This document shows positions 1 to 11,094 of a stretch of DNA of 64,000 bases, one piece after another. Positions within the stretch are counted from its first letter, which is position 1; every line of letters starts with the position of its first letter. The notes beneath the pieces are model-generated. The model was not told where the DNA came from. It saw only the letters and a list, made by a program, of their open reading frames with translations, and did no database searches. The translations under genes and the position numbers were made by a program. Origin of the DNA: Chionoecetes opilio (Eukaryota > Arthropoda > Malacostraca > Decapoda > Majidae); assembly GCA_016584305.1 (NCBI GenBank), contig JACEEZ010018170.1, positions 527,973-591,972 on the forward strand, in the 5' to 3' direction.

Positions 1-55
1 TGTTGTGGGCTTCAAGAACCTGTTGGGTGTTGTGTTGACTGTGGCTCCTGCACCA

Positions 56-185
56 CATCCCCTTCCCTCACCGTTTCGCTATTTTTCTATAACCCCTCCC
101 CTTTTTATGCTCTGCCATAGTGCCATATGACCTCTGATGTCCGGCACATTCACCTTTTTTGGCATTAAATCAATCAATCAATCCC
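56..185 (+). repeat. R3 retroposon family, 3' fragment
   Basis: A 130-bp stretch ending in ATCAATCAATCAATC that is nearly identical to 3'-terminal sequence at 3437-3570 and 8260-8391. The shared block runs from a TCACCGTTTCGCT-like start through the TGCCATAGTGCCATATGACC core to a GGCATTAAATCAATCAATC tail. The simple-repeat tail, and the target duplication seen at the 8162 copy, indicate a retroposed LINE or SINE 3' end. Confidence 0.7.
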
Positions 186-1823
186 GCACCACATGACGCC
201 ACGCTCTTGACTCTTCTTGACACAAAGCTACATTAATGTCATGGATATTTTAGTACTGTCCATCCGCTGGGTGAGTCGTGAAGGCTAGTGGTGGGGATCA
301 AGTTGCCATCACGTCAGTCATGTCATTCCTGGAGTGCAGTGTGTTGACATGCCCAGCCACTGCCTCCCTAACTGGAGTGTGATTCTATTCTTCAGCCTCA
401 CTCTACTCTCTTATTGCAGAATTTTAATTGTAATCCTATGCCTATTTATCTGCACTAATACTTTCTCCCTCATATTTATGTTTTGCTTCTTGTCATGTCC
501 TCACCTTTTGTGTTGTTTATGCCACAGTAGCTCATGTTTTTGCATTGTGGGGCTGGGTTAGATAGTGGCTGTTGAGGTTAGTAACAGAGGGAGACAGGGA
601 TGGTCATCTAGTCTGGGGCTCTGGGTTAGGTGGTAAGATATTTCTATAATTCAGTGTTGTATTATTTATTACTCAAAGAGGGAACGTGCTACCCAGGTAG
701 ACGTCGGTTCACCTACCCCGGCTGGCTTACTGTTGGGCCGGCTGGGTGTCAGTTTATTCCTGTGTTTCGTGATCCCAGGTTTAGATAGTTTCAGGCCTAG
801 TTAGTTCCTATAAATTGGTGCACATTGCCAGGTTGATCTTAGGTCATGGTTGGTGAGGGTGTGTTGCTGAGGAAGGGTTGTGTGTTGCTCCTACAAGACT
901 GTTGGTGCTCGTGAAATCCAGGGTCTGATAGTCACTTGCTTCCTTGCAGATCCCTTGAAGAACTATTATTTATTGAGTAGTTTTTTCTATTTATTTTTCA
1001 TATTGTAGGTTTGCAGGCTCTTTGCCAGCTGTTGTGATTCTATATAAGACGTTGACAAAAGATATTCTTAAAATTTCCCATTCTAACATCCATACATGAT
1101 GAGTCTGCTTTGGAGGAATTATGCGGAAACTTGCACTCAGTGCTGTGTGGTACACCTTAAGAATGATGATTATGTTGATAACTGCTTGAAGAGAAATTGA
1201 TTAGATGTAATGGATGATGTAATTGTGGATTCTGTGGTGATGAGCTTATTATCACAAAAATTTGTCGAGTGGAGTAAGTTAATGGAGAACCAGCCTACTG
1301 TAGACCAGAATTATCCCGCATCATGACCTCCCCCGTGCCCAGTGCCTTGATACCAGGGTCCATGACAACTGTTAGCTGCTGTAGACGTAACGGCCATCAT
1401 GTAGCAAAACCCTCTTGACACCTTTCAGCATCCAGGCGTCGATGTCACTTTTCTACATACACTCGGCAGAAGTGTTCCGTCAAGCTTTCCCTGATGGCTA
1501 TTGAGGAATGCCACTGTGGGACATCATTTGGCTGTTATCTGTATGATGTGTGGCATTGGTTGCGATGGGAATGAAGTCTGTCTGAAAAGGGAAGTCTCGG
1601 TATATAATAGTTTTGCTTGATAGGAAGGATCATCTTGATAGAAGTACAAAATTTTATTATATTTGCAACATGTACTTAGGCCATTTAATTTGTCGGGTCG
1701 TTCTTGTGTGTTGCTCCTGCATAAGATCTTTGGAGTAGATCTGTGTGGATTTTAATGTGTGTAAAGTATCTCCGAAGGAATTATTTCAGTACATGGTATT
1801 ATTTTCAGTGCCACTGAATCTGT
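186..1823. other. Upstream flank, no gene recognised
   Basis: No recognisable coding exon, RNA gene or repeat family on either strand. Short open frames such as 334-561 have no familiar motif and no support. The stretch could hold 5' untranslated exons or promoter sequence of the TRAPPC2 gene downstream, but I see no motif that locates them. Confidence 0.4.
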
Positions 1824-2037
1824 TTAACCCCTTAAGACCCAGAACATTATTTTCCATTGTAATTTGGCAACCACTAGATAATTTTTAGTGAATATAAGCA
1901 ATATTTTATAGATATGACCTGTTTAGTATCCATATCCACTAACTAATTTGGTATATGAAGTTAGTTTTCGTAATTTTATGGCTAACTACATACATTTTTT
2001 TTATAGCAAAGGAAATATCTGGGTGCGAAGGGGTTAA
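1824..2037 (+). mobile_element. R2 MITE (TTAA target), copy 1
   Basis: A 214-bp element bounded by TTAA on both sides, with inverted ends of the form CCCCTTNAGACCCAGA / TCTGGGTGNGAAGGGG and an AT-rich interior containing GACCTGTTTAGTATCC. The TTAA duplication and CCC-starting ends are characteristic of piggyBac-like non-autonomous elements; that superfamily assignment is inference. The element has no coding capacity. It recurs at 2322, 7351, 8952, 22476, 55173, 59924 and 60490. Confidence 0.8.
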
Positions 2038-2321
2038 ATCTTTAATGGACAGAGGAATGAGTTGTCATGCTTTAAGGCAGCGTGAGGAAGCTACTTTGGC
2101 GGGCAGGAGAATACTTTACCCTCTGTGCCTAGTGACTTGGGTGCTCTGTGAACTACTCCTAGCTTGGGATTCAGGCCGAGGCAGGAGATGGCCAAGGATG
2201 TTCAGAAAGATCCTATGATTATACTCCTTAGTCTAATTTTACCATTGCTACAGTGGTGTTTACATTCTTACTGTACAAGTCAGTTTGATGAGCTGTACCG
2301 TGTGTAAAATTCTAATCGTTC

Positions 2322-2606
2322 TTAACCCCTTCACGCCCAGATCTTTCCTTTGCTATATAAAATTGTCTGTTGTTAGCCATAAAATTACGAAAAGTAACTG
2401 AATAAACCAAATTAGTTAGTCGACAAGGATACTAAACAGGTCATTTCTATAAAATATTGCTTGTATTCACAAAAAATTACATAACCTTGTAGTTGGTACT
2501 TGCAAAGTGTCTAGATAGGATCAAAATATCTTATATATATCACTAAAAATCATCTAATGATACCCAAATTTCAATGGAAATTACGTACTGGGTCTCAAGG
2601 GGTTAA
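2322..2606 (-). mobile_element. R2 MITE, copy 2 (longer variant)
   Basis: The same TTAA-bounded family in reverse orientation. At 285 bp it is about 70 bp longer than the other copies because of extra sequence around 2480-2555. Its left end reads TTAACCCCTTCACGCCCAG and its right end GGTCTCAAGGGGTTAA. Confidence 0.75.
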
Positions 2607-3342
2607 TTGAATGATCAGCTGTGAATAATTTGAGTTGAATTTAGGAAATCAGTGGGCCCTGTATTTAATTCTTACATTATAGTTAAGGTCGGGGAAAGTT
2701 GAACCCTTGCCAGACACTGACCCGCTGTTTGCTGTGAAGAAAAGACAAAATCTGGTGAAGCATTGATGGTGCCTAATGTGTTGCCTCAGGAGTCTCGTTC
2801 CTGCAGAATATCAAAATAACGCTGAACAAGAATCATAAATAAAGATGACTTATACATTCCATTGTCTTTGCTTCTTCCAGATTGATTCCTTGGCAGGCGA
2901 ATATAGTTTCTCATGTTGCAAAGTTGTAGTTTTTCAAGGATCTAAAATCACGGCTGTCAGGGATATTGACAGACTATTCTTGCCAGTACGTTTATTTTCC
3001 CAGGGAGAACGAGTAGAAGCTAGACATCACATAACATATTATTAAACAGTTAGTGTCATTTTTACAGATTGGCATTGACACATTGTTTGCTTCACAAACA
3101 GATCATGAAGACCATGAAGGTTTATGTATTGATTTGGTTAATTGCATTATGTATTTACCTATTGATAAACTGGTCATTCAAGCTTCACATTCCAAATTAT
3201 ATGACCAGATGCTTCTCTTAAGACTTGACATTCATTCCTGTTTCCCACAACTTGTATCTTTCCTTCCAGGTGTCTTACTACTGCCCGTTCCAGTTCCTAA
3301 CCACATTTTTCCTCCCTTTCCCGACCTCCCTGTCTTGCGGAC

Positions 3343-3570
3343 ATTCTCCCGGAATCCCCCTCCTTCTCCCTGGAAAATTTAACCTCCTTCCTCCAACAAA
3401 TCCACATCCTACATCTGATCTAACCACCCTGCTGTAACATTCCGTTCTTTCCCCTTCTCACCGTTTTGCTATTTTTCTATAACCCCTCCCCTTTTTTATG
3501 CTTTGCCATAGTGCCATATGACCTCTGATGTCTGGCACATTCACCTTTTTTGGCATTAAATCAATCAATC
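3343..3570 (+). repeat. R3 retroposon copy next to TRAPPC2 exon 1
   Basis: Matches the R3 copy at 8162-8391 from TTCTCCCGGAATCCCCCTCC through to the AATCAATC tail. Its tail ends only about 7 bp before the splice acceptor (AG at 3576-3577) of the first coding TRAPPC2 exon. Confidence 0.75.
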
Positions 3571-3589
3571 CTTCCAGGTGTGAGTGAAC

Positions 3590-6500
3590 ATGGCAGTGTC
3601 TGGGAACTACTACTTTGCCATCGTGGGGCACCAGGACAACCCCATGTTTGAGATGGAGTTTGTGCCCACCAACAAGGAGCCCAAGGTAAACAGTGACCAG
3701 GAGGATTATAACTTCCCCCTCCCCCACTTCCACACACTGTTCGCGGTCTTCATAGGGATAGATAGGGAAGAGAGGTGGATGTAGGTAGAGTTAAGTAACA
3801 GGAACTACCTCATGTAGGTCTCACGGCCTCTTGTAGCTTCCTTATTTTCTTATGTTCTTATAATACACAGGCTGCCTCATGTAGTGTATTGCAGTATTGA
3901 GTGCGTTGTATTGTACATGTACTGTATACTCTGCACCTCATGGTAATCATCTCTCACTCCACAGAAGGAAGACCACCGCCACCTCAACCAGTTCATCGCC
4001 CACGCCGCCCTGGACCTGGTGGATGAGAGCATGTGGACCACCACCAGCATGTACCTCCGCCTCGTCGACAAGTTCAATGAGTGGTAAGAACATAAGAAAA
4101 TAAGGAAGCTACAAGAGGCCGTGAGACCTACACGAGGTAGTTCCTGTTACTTAACACTACCTACATCCACCTCTCTTTCCTATCCATGAAATTATCCAGC
4201 CTCCCTTTAAAGCTCTCTAATGACTCAGCACTAACTACCTGTTTACTGAGTCCATTCCAATAATTTACCACCCTATTTGTGAACCAGTTTTTCCCTATTT
4301 CTTTTTTAAATCCACGCTTTTCCAGTTTGAAGAGGCCAATAAGCGAGAGAGAGGAACAGACACACAGATAGAGACTGACAGGCAGTGTTTTAAGAGATTT
4401 GTGGGATATGTGTACATTCTGTGGGGGGAATGTACTGTAGATTGAGATGAGAGAGAGAATTTTTAAAGGCCTGTTAGATGTGTGTATACATTCTGTGAAG
4501 GGACATACTGTAGGCGAGGGTTGAGAGAGAGAGACTGACTTTGACTTGACTTTTTATTGGCTATAAATACAAATCTTAGAAATTTTTTCACATAAGGAAA
4601 ACAGGAAGCCTGCTACATGGGAGATATGCGTCTATGGATCACTGCAACATACATGGTGGATATTGGCGAAACACCACCTTTACAAGGGACAGCAGAAAAA
4701 CAAGAGGCTTTCTGACCACAGGTACACAGTTCAGTTGCTAAAATGTGGTACAGGAGATTACAGCCATGTATACAAATCCGGCCACGTGACAAAGACTTCT
4801 CGGCGGTTCACCGCCCTATCCTGCATCTTGTCTTGAGAGGATCCTGCATCTTATTAACTGGGTCAGCGAGAATGGGGCCCATCAAGCCTGCGCTGCCTCA
4901 AGCATCAGGACCCTGCTGAGTTGCCCTTCCGGGGGCACGAGACAGCTTTGACTCCATCGACAGCTCAGTTATAAGATAAGGCTTCAGCTGAAGACATCTG
5001 CTTGGGGTCGATGCAACCTCCATCTGCAAATGGAGGAAAAAGAGTGAGTGAGAAATGCTGCAAACCTCAAACGGTCAGCAATGGTGGTGTCCTGGCTGCC
5101 TCACTGATGAGTAGTTCTGATATTCTTAGTACATATAGTGTTTAATTTTGTGTAGAGTAAAGTAAAGATGGGGGCAAACGCTAAACTGCACATGGCCTCG
5201 GTGCTCATCTCCGTCGCATTAGCCCTTGAGGCTGTGGTGGGTTACAACCCACTACCCGGGACACAGGGCTAGTGTGACATCGGGGTTACCACAGTCACCT
5301 TCCCCAGGTTTCCCCAGGTACCTATTTATCAACCGTCGCCGAAAGGAAGGATGAACAGCTGGATGGGCTGAACGCCGACTGCCCTGGCCGGGATTCGAAC
5401 CCGCACCTGCGGATTTGTAGCTTGGCACACTGGCCACTACACCAAGGAGGCGCATGTAGGTAGAGGATGGTGATGTATTTGGTTGTTAACCCTTAAACGA
5501 CCTCACCTCTTCAGCTCTTCTAAACAAGTGAATAAGCAGCACCCAAGCAAGACCTCCGCCTCACTTTTGTTGTGCTTCCTCAGGTACGTTTCGGCCTTTG
5601 TGACGGCCGGGAGGATCCGCCTCATCTGCCTCCATGACGTGAAGAACGACGACGGCATCAAGAACTTCTTCATGGAGATGTACGAGACCTACATCAAGGT
5701 GGGTATTGTGCGGTTTAGACACTCAATATGCACATGATGTCATTGTCTGTGCTGTTTACTCAATATGCACATGATGCCATTGTCTGTGCTGTTTACACAC
5801 TCAATATGCACATGATGCCATTGTCTGTGCTGTTTAGACACTCAATATGCACATGACGTCATTGTCTGTGCTGTTTACTCAATATGCACATGATGCCATT
5901 GTCTGTGCTGTTTAGACACTCAATATGCACATGATGCCATTGTCTGTGCTGTTTACACACTCAATATGCACATGATGCCATTGTCTGTGCTGTTTAGACA
6001 CTCAATATGCACATGACGTCATTGTCTGTGCTGTTTAGACACTCAATATGCACATGATGCCATTGTCTGTGCTGTTTAGACACTCAATATGCACATGACG
6101 TCATTGTCTGTGCTGTTTAGACACTCAATATGCACATGATGTCATTGTCTGTGCTGTTTAGACACTCAATATGCACATGACGTCATTGTCTGTGCTGTTT
6201 AGACACTCAATATGCACATGACGTCATTGTCTGTGCTGTTTAGACACTCAATATGCACATGACGTCATTGTCTGTGCTGTTTAGACACTCAATATGCACA
6301 TGACGTCATTGTCTGTGCTGTTTAGACACTCAATATGCACATGATGCCATTGTCACTTGAGGTTAGCCTGGCCCAGAAAACTAACTCACCAAGAGCCTGT
6401 GATCCTCCACTGCAAGCACACAGGGAAGTGAATCCGTCAGCAGTGTGATGGTAGAAGTGAAGCATGGCCACGGGGGCTGCAGTCAGTTCGTACACAAGTT

Positions 6501-7162
6501 GTTTCGTACACCAAAATGTTGTTTCGTAGTCTATATGAAACCATAGTCGTTTCGTACACTCAGCTCAGAGTTGAACTTGACTACTAGAGTTACGAAACGA
6601 CACTAGGTATGTACGAAAAAACTCAAAATCAGTGTACAAAACAACTAACAAAACCTGGGTCCGAAACAACTTGTGTATGGAACTCCCTGTAACCGGCCCC
6701 TGATCCAAGGGGTGGGACTTGTTCCGTGCCAAGTCACTTAGCACTGACCGTCCTGTCACTCAGGATAACAAGTAGTGTTACAACAAATATTGCATCTGTA
6801 GTGTTACATTGTGATATTGAAGAAATAGGACTATTGTAAGGCTATTGCAATGCTATTACAGTACAATGAACCTGTAATATTGTGTTTTGGTGATGGCAGG
6901 TTTCATGATGGGTTTTTCAGATGGCAGTGTTTTGGTGATGGCAGGTTTCATGATGGGTTTTTCAGATGGCAGATGTCAGATTTTTGGTTTCACAATGGCA
7001 GTTGTTAGGCCATCATATTTAATGACAGGAAACTTCCAGTAAATTGATCTGCTTCTATTGCCTTCAGCATCCATGATCCTTCTAGCGCCAAACAGCCCCA
7101 TCAAGTCTCCAGCATTTGAGAAGAAGGCATTGTTTTATGGCAGAAAGTATCTCACGGGCTAG
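3590..7162 (+). CDS. TRAPPC2: Trafficking protein particle complex subunit 2 (sedlin)
   Basis: Longin-fold subunit of the TRAPP vesicle-tethering complexes that act in ER-to-Golgi transport. Coding exons are 3590-3685 (acceptor AG at 3576-3577, 12 nt of 5' UTR, then ATG), 3965-4083, 5584-5698 and about 7068-7162. Exons 1-3 splice in matching phases (0, 2, 0). They give about 110 residues that align throughout with animal sedlin, including [29 protein letters not shown] and [16 protein letters not shown]. The aspartate within ALDLVDE, mutated in human spondyloepiphyseal dysplasia tarda, is conserved. The last exon encodes the typical tail ([11 protein letters not shown] then YGRKYLTG and stop). 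Total length is about 140 residues, as in the family. One oddity: exon 3 ends in phase 0, whereas the only visible acceptor of exon 4 puts the conserved tail in another frame and meets TGA at once. An assembly indel is the likeliest explanation. Introns hold R1 repeats, a SINE and a CRE-bearing minisatellite. Confidence 0.93.
3759..3862 (+). repeat. R1 LINE 3'-end fragment in TRAPPC2 intron 1
   Basis: Sense copy of the R1 family: the ERWM-like end of the reading frame, then the AGTTAAGTAACAGGAACTAC region, then CTTCCTTATTTTCTTATG and a TTCTTATG tail. Confidence 0.75.
4085..4342 (-). repeat. R1 LINE 3'-end fragment at TRAPPC2 exon 2 donor
   Basis: Antisense R1 copy. Its (AAGAACAT) tail begins at the splice donor itself: the donor reads GTAAGAACATAAGAAAATAA, so the GTAAG consensus merges into the repeat tail. 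The far end reaches the part of R1 that encodes the C-terminus of a reverse-transcriptase-like protein. Confidence 0.8.
5155..5456 (-). mobile_element. tRNA-derived SINE (antisense)
   Basis: Read on the - strand, the head is tRNA-like. It has an A-box-like TGGTGTAGTGGCC and a B-box GGTTCGAATCC, followed by an unrelated body that includes GGTTGATAAATAGGTACCTGG. No intact acceptor stem, so this is a SINE rather than a functional tRNA. It lies in TRAPPC2 intron 2. Confidence 0.75.
5713..6356. repeat. 41-bp minisatellite with CRE palindromes, TRAPPC2 intron 3
   Basis: About 15-16 tandem units, mostly 41 bp with some shorter variants, each containing CACTCAATATGCACATGA and GTCTGTGCTGTTTA. Roughly half carry ATGACGTCAT, which contains the perfect cAMP-response palindrome TGACGTCA; the others read ATGATGCCAT or ATGATGTCAT. 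The array starts just 14 bp after exon 3. Confidence 0.9.
6479..6691. mobile_element. Short inverted-repeat element
   Basis: Ends are inverted copies around ACACAAGTTGTTTCG (left) and its complement CGAAACAACTTGTGT (right), with further GTTTCGTA-type motifs inside. About 210 bp, non-coding, MITE-like. No clear target duplication was identified. Confidence 0.55.
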
Positions 7163-7350
7163 GCAAAAGCAGCACCGATGAGTCTGATTTAGATCTGATA
7201 AGCTGCATGTGGGCATAATGAAGGGTGAATTATGACAGGATTTACAGCACAGTTCAATATCCTGGAAAGTATTATCTTAATTTAGGTCATTTTGGAACCT
7301 AGGGAGTGGGGTTGTAACATGCAATTGCCTTTGTTGCCCTATTGCTCCTA

Positions 7351-7560
7351 TTAACCCCTTCACACTCACTTTTCCTTTGCTATATAAAAAAATTGTCTGT
7401 TAGCCATCAAATTACGAAAAACAACTGAATATACCAAATTAGTTAGTCAACAAGGGTACTAAACAGGTCATATCTATAAGACATTGCTTATATTAACTAA
7501 AAATTGTCTAATGGTACCCAAATTACAAAGGAAATTACGTTCTGGGCGTGAAGGGGTTAA
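7351..7560 (-). mobile_element. R2 MITE, copy 3
   Basis: A 210-bp TTAA-bounded R2 element, reverse orientation, just downstream of the TRAPPC2 stop codon. It may lie within the 3' untranslated region. Confidence 0.8.
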
Positions 7561-7707
7561 GAATATTTACTGGATGGGCATGAAGGAATTCGAATTGGGC
7601 TGAGGGAGGACAGTTGTCACATCACTCCCAAGTGCTCCTTTAGACATGGGGTTGGACACAGCCAGCTTAAAGTTACCTGATATGGAATAACTACTCCTTT
7701 CTCTATA

Positions 7708-7860
7708 CAGTAAAACCTCTCGTATTCGGACCCTCATTATTCGGACCTCCTCCTCGATCTTGTCTATATCCCCCCATATGTAATCCCCCCATTATTCGTA
7801 TCCTTGCATTACTCAGACCACTCCTTGGCCCAATTAGTCCGAATATGAGAGGTTTTACTG
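7708..7860. mobile_element. pogo/Tigger-like MITE with TA target
   Basis: A 153-bp element with near-perfect inverted ends, CAGTAAAACCTCTCGTATTC and GAATATGAGAGGTTTTACTG, flanked by TA on both sides. The CAGTRAAACCTC-type end and TA duplication fit the pogo/Tigger branch of Tc1/mariner. It is non-coding. Confidence 0.8.
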
Positions 7861-7964
7861 TAGAGTATTATATGGAAAAAGTGAGAAAAGGTACTGGGTT
7901 ACTGGGTAATCCTGAATACTCGTACTCACGTTGATTACTATCTTCTCGGCATCTTTCATGAAAG

Positions 7965-8951
7965 TGATAACTGCCTGCTCAAATTAGTTCAGATCTTCCC
8001 TTAACTATCACTAGTATGTATCTTATTCTCAGATCCTCTTACAGCCCTGCAACTTCTTCAAACTTTCCACTCATCCCACCCTATAGTCTTTGAAATCCTA
8101 GAATGGTTCTTCCCTTTATCTATATGACAAATCAGTTACCTTCTGACTGATTCCCACTCATTTCTCCCGGAATCCCCCTCCTTCTCCCTGGAAAATGTAA
8201 CCTCCTTCCTCCACAAATCCACATCCTGCATCTGATCTAACCACCCTGCTGTAACATTCCGTTCTTTCCCCTTCCATCACCGTTTCGCTATTTTTCTATA
8301 ACCCCCTCCCCTTTTTATGTTTTGCCATAGTGCCATATGACCTCTAATGTCTGGCACATGCACCTTTTTTGGCATTAAATCAATCAATCTATCCCACTCA
8401 TGTAGGCATCCCAGGAAATGAACCGGTAGATTCACCTGCCTGTTCTGCAGCTACAACTAACACACCACAACATTCCGTCCCAGCCTCATACCTCCCTCTC
8501 CTACTCAAGATGACAAACCTACGAGACAAATAACTCTTAAAAATAAAGTCCGCACAATAAAAAAACTTATAAAACTATGGAAGAATCTCCACCATTGCAC
8601 TAGATGGTGGACGAGAGCCCTAACTAGACTGCAAATAGGCCACACAAGACTCCTCACTCTCACTCAATGGCCTTAAACCCTTCCCCTATTTGCTCTCACT
8701 GTTATGTCCATCTGACAACCCACCATATCTTCCTGGATTAAACACAGTATTCACAAACACAAACACCTTTTCCCCTTTCGTATCCCATCTCGAGTTCCAT
8801 CCTTGGCTGGCTGGTAAATAAAAAAAAAAATTCAATAACTATCATAATAACCTTACACAATATACATGTACCTACTCAACATGCCTTAAATTTCAACACT
8901 GCCATTTTCCCGATGCTTACTAACTCTTACTCTTTTTTTTTGCTCTATCCC
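7965..8951 (+). mobile_element. Jockey-like LINE fragment (RNase H region and C-terminus)
   Basis: Decayed + strand coding remnant. FSDPLTALQLLQTFHSSHP-like sequence (8030-8095) and, after an interruption, IPTHVGIPGNE (about 8393-8425) are the RNase H segment typical of Jockey-clade LINEs. Downstream are RWWTRALTRLQIGHTRLLT-like residues. Stops and frameshifts are present throughout. An R3 retroposon (8162-8391) is inserted in it, and an R2 MITE (8952-9165) lies at its 3' side. Confidence 0.75.
8162..8391 (+). mobile_element. R3 retroposon, complete insertion with target duplication
   Basis: Flanked by the direct repeat TCCCACTCAT at 8152-8161 and 8392-8401, inserted into the IPTHVGIPGNE-coding part of the surrounding LINE. 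The element ends in (AATC)n. This copy defines the family as a retroposon of about 230 bp. Confidence 0.85.
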
Positions 8952-9165
8952 TTAATCCCTTCACACCCAGATCTTTCCTTTGCTATAAAAAATCATATGT
9001 TGTCGAGCCTTAAAATAACAAAAAGTTAACTGAATATACCAAATTAGTTAGTCGACAAGGATACTAAACAGGTCATATCTATAAAATATTGCTTATATTC
9101 ACTAAAAATTGTGTAATGGTACCCAAATTACAATAGAAATTACGTTCTGGGTGTCAAGGGGTTAA
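8952..9165 (-). mobile_element. R2 MITE, copy 4
   Basis: A TTAA-bounded 214-bp R2 element in reverse orientation, ends TTAATCCCTTCACACCCAG and CTGGGTGTCAAGGGGTTAA. Confidence 0.8.
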
Positions 9166-9640
9166 ACACTACCTTTCATGAATTAGTGCCATATGGACTA
9201 TGCTGTCTGGCACCAGAAAACTTAGATTGACTGATTAATCAGTATTTGTATGAGTTACTGACAATGAAGGAATGAAAGTGATTTGTGATTTAGGGATGAA
9301 ATTATCGTATCAGATTGTGGTTATTATGTACTTTCTATTATTTCTCAAAAGGAAGAGTTGCTAATCTACCTTCTCTTCCTCTACCAGTGATGTGAATGAT
9401 TGTGTGTGTGCGATGTACAAAAATTAATAAAGTAGATGTTAGTTTGTTATCAGAGGTTTACCATACGTAATGTTTTGTTATTACTTCTGATGGGACCATA
9501 ATGTGTGTGACCAAAGAATAAAGTAATTTAATTAATGTGCTACTCTAATTACTATCCTACACCCCTCCACCATCACCACTACCCTTCCCTCATGACCTCA
9601 CCTCATGCTGGCTGTGCTCGTCCCTGCCAACACCAACACC
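9166..9640. other. Non-coding, no gene recognised
   Basis: Contains a degraded R3-like core (GTGCCATATGGACTATGCTGTCTGGCACC, 9187-9215) and otherwise AT-rich sequence without recognisable coding content. Confidence 0.4.
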
Positions 9641-9647
9641 ATTCTGA

Positions 9648-9960
9648 AAAACAAAGAAAATAAGGAAGCTACAAGAGGCCGCGAGACCTACACGAGGTAG
9701 TTCCTGTTACTTAACACTACCTACATCCACCTTTCATTCTCGTCCATGAATTTATCCAGCCTCCCCTTAAAGCTCTCTAATGACTCTGCACTAACTACCT
9801 GTCTACTGTGTCCATTCCAATAATTTACCACCCTATTTGTGTACCAGTTTTTCCCTATTTCAGTTTTAAGTCTACGATTTTCCAGCATCTCTATTACTCT
9901 CTCCCTTTTGAAGAACAGACCGATTACCTCATTGATTCTGAAAAAGAAAGAATAAGCTAC
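9648..9960 (-). repeat. R1 LINE 3'-end, longest copy
   Basis: Antisense copy carrying the longest coding part of R1. On the - strand it encodes FFKRERVIEMLENRRLK, then [19 protein letters not shown], then [17 protein letters not shown] and stop. This pattern is typical of the C-terminal end of non-LTR retrotransposon polyproteins. The non-coding tail follows, ending in GAACATAAG-type repeats. Confidence 0.8.
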
Positions 9961-10069
9961 CGGATACATAATAAACAAAAAACAATTACATCAGAAATAA
10001 ACAATGGCAATGTTGTGAGGAGCAAGCAGTGTTTAGAAATGGGCCTATGAGAATGATAATCAAGAAAAT

Positions 10070-10225
10070 TTCTGCAAAAGACAAAATGGTGTATGCTGTT
10101 TACATGGATTTAGAGAAGGCATATGACAGGACAGAGTGGGAGGCAATGAGGGATGTATTGAAGATTTATGGAGTAAGTGGAAGTTAGTTGTATGGAGTGA
10201 AGGCATCCTACAGGAGATGTCAAGG
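10070..10225 (+). mobile_element. LINE reverse-transcriptase fragment
   Basis: The + strand encodes KDKMVYAVYMDLEKAYDRTE followed by EAMRDVLKIYGV. The YMDLEKAYDR motif is reverse-transcriptase block A containing the first catalytic aspartate. The fragment stops after about 50 residues. Confidence 0.75.
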
Positions 10226-10565
10226 TGTCTTGGATGCATCATCCAAGGTCAGGAGATTACACACACCTAGCCGGTGTGTGTAGTGTTGAAGTCAGAGGGA
10301 GGGAGGGAGGTGAAGGGTTCAAGGTAGCTATAATAGGTAAGTACAAGGCTTAGTGCTTGTGGGCTCTTCAGGCCCATGTATTGATGTTTGTAGTAGTAGT
10401 ATATATTAGACAGCAATGCGAGTGCTAACTCCAATCGTGTTGTTGCTGTCGCTGGTCACTGGTCAAAGTGCCTCGGGTTAGACCATCTACCACCACCGTA
10501 GCCTGCCTCACCCCAGCCCCACGCCTGTCCTGCAAGCCACACACACACGCATGCACACGCACACA

Positions 10566-10845
10566 GGGATAGTAAGGGATAGCACGCTCGGTTCACAACC
10601 GAGAAGTCCCGGGTTCGATCCCCGGGCGGAGCGGAAACAGATGGGTTGTTTCCTTAATACCCGAGCCCCTGTCCACCCAGCAGTGAATGGGTACCGGGTG
10701 TTAGCCGGGGTTTGTGACCTGCTCTCCGGGGTGCTGGCTTCGGCCAACACAAAGCACTAAGGATGAATGATAAAAATGTTGATATGGAGACGGGGCCACA
10801 CGAGCATTGCTCTGGCCCTGTAAAATACAACTAGATGAATACACA
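10566..10845 (+). mobile_element. tRNA(Val)-like SINE
   Basis: The head resembles a tRNA with an intact anticodon arm CTCGGTTCACAACCGAG (loop reads CAC, Val-like) and T-arm GGGTTCGATCCCC. The body includes CCAGCAGTGAATGGGTACCG and the tail CTGTAAAATACAACTAGATG. The 5' half is degenerate and there is no paired acceptor stem, so it is a SINE. Confidence 0.8.
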
Positions 10846-11094
10846 CAAACGTAAGTCCATGAGTCTACTGAGTTTGTGAAATGCGGCAAGACGTTACCGC
10901 AGAGTTTTTCTTGTAATCTAATACTCCTAAAAGTGTTTTTAGCCCAAAACCCCCCTTCAAAATTATTCAATCGACATGGGACCAAGACGCTTACCACCTA
11001 CGATTTATTTGCGATTTTTTGAGTCTATTCTCATCAAAATTGAATTCAGAGTTTCGGCTACCCAAAACAGACAGACACATAGCTACTCCAATAA

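Noticed and set aside
5380..5456. Possible tRNA gene on the - strand
   Set aside because: A and B boxes are present, but the sequence continues into a SINE body and the acceptor stem does not pair.
10566..10640. Possible functional tRNA-Val gene
   Set aside because: The anticodon and T arms are good, but the 5' half is degenerate, there is no paired acceptor stem, and a SINE body and tail follow.
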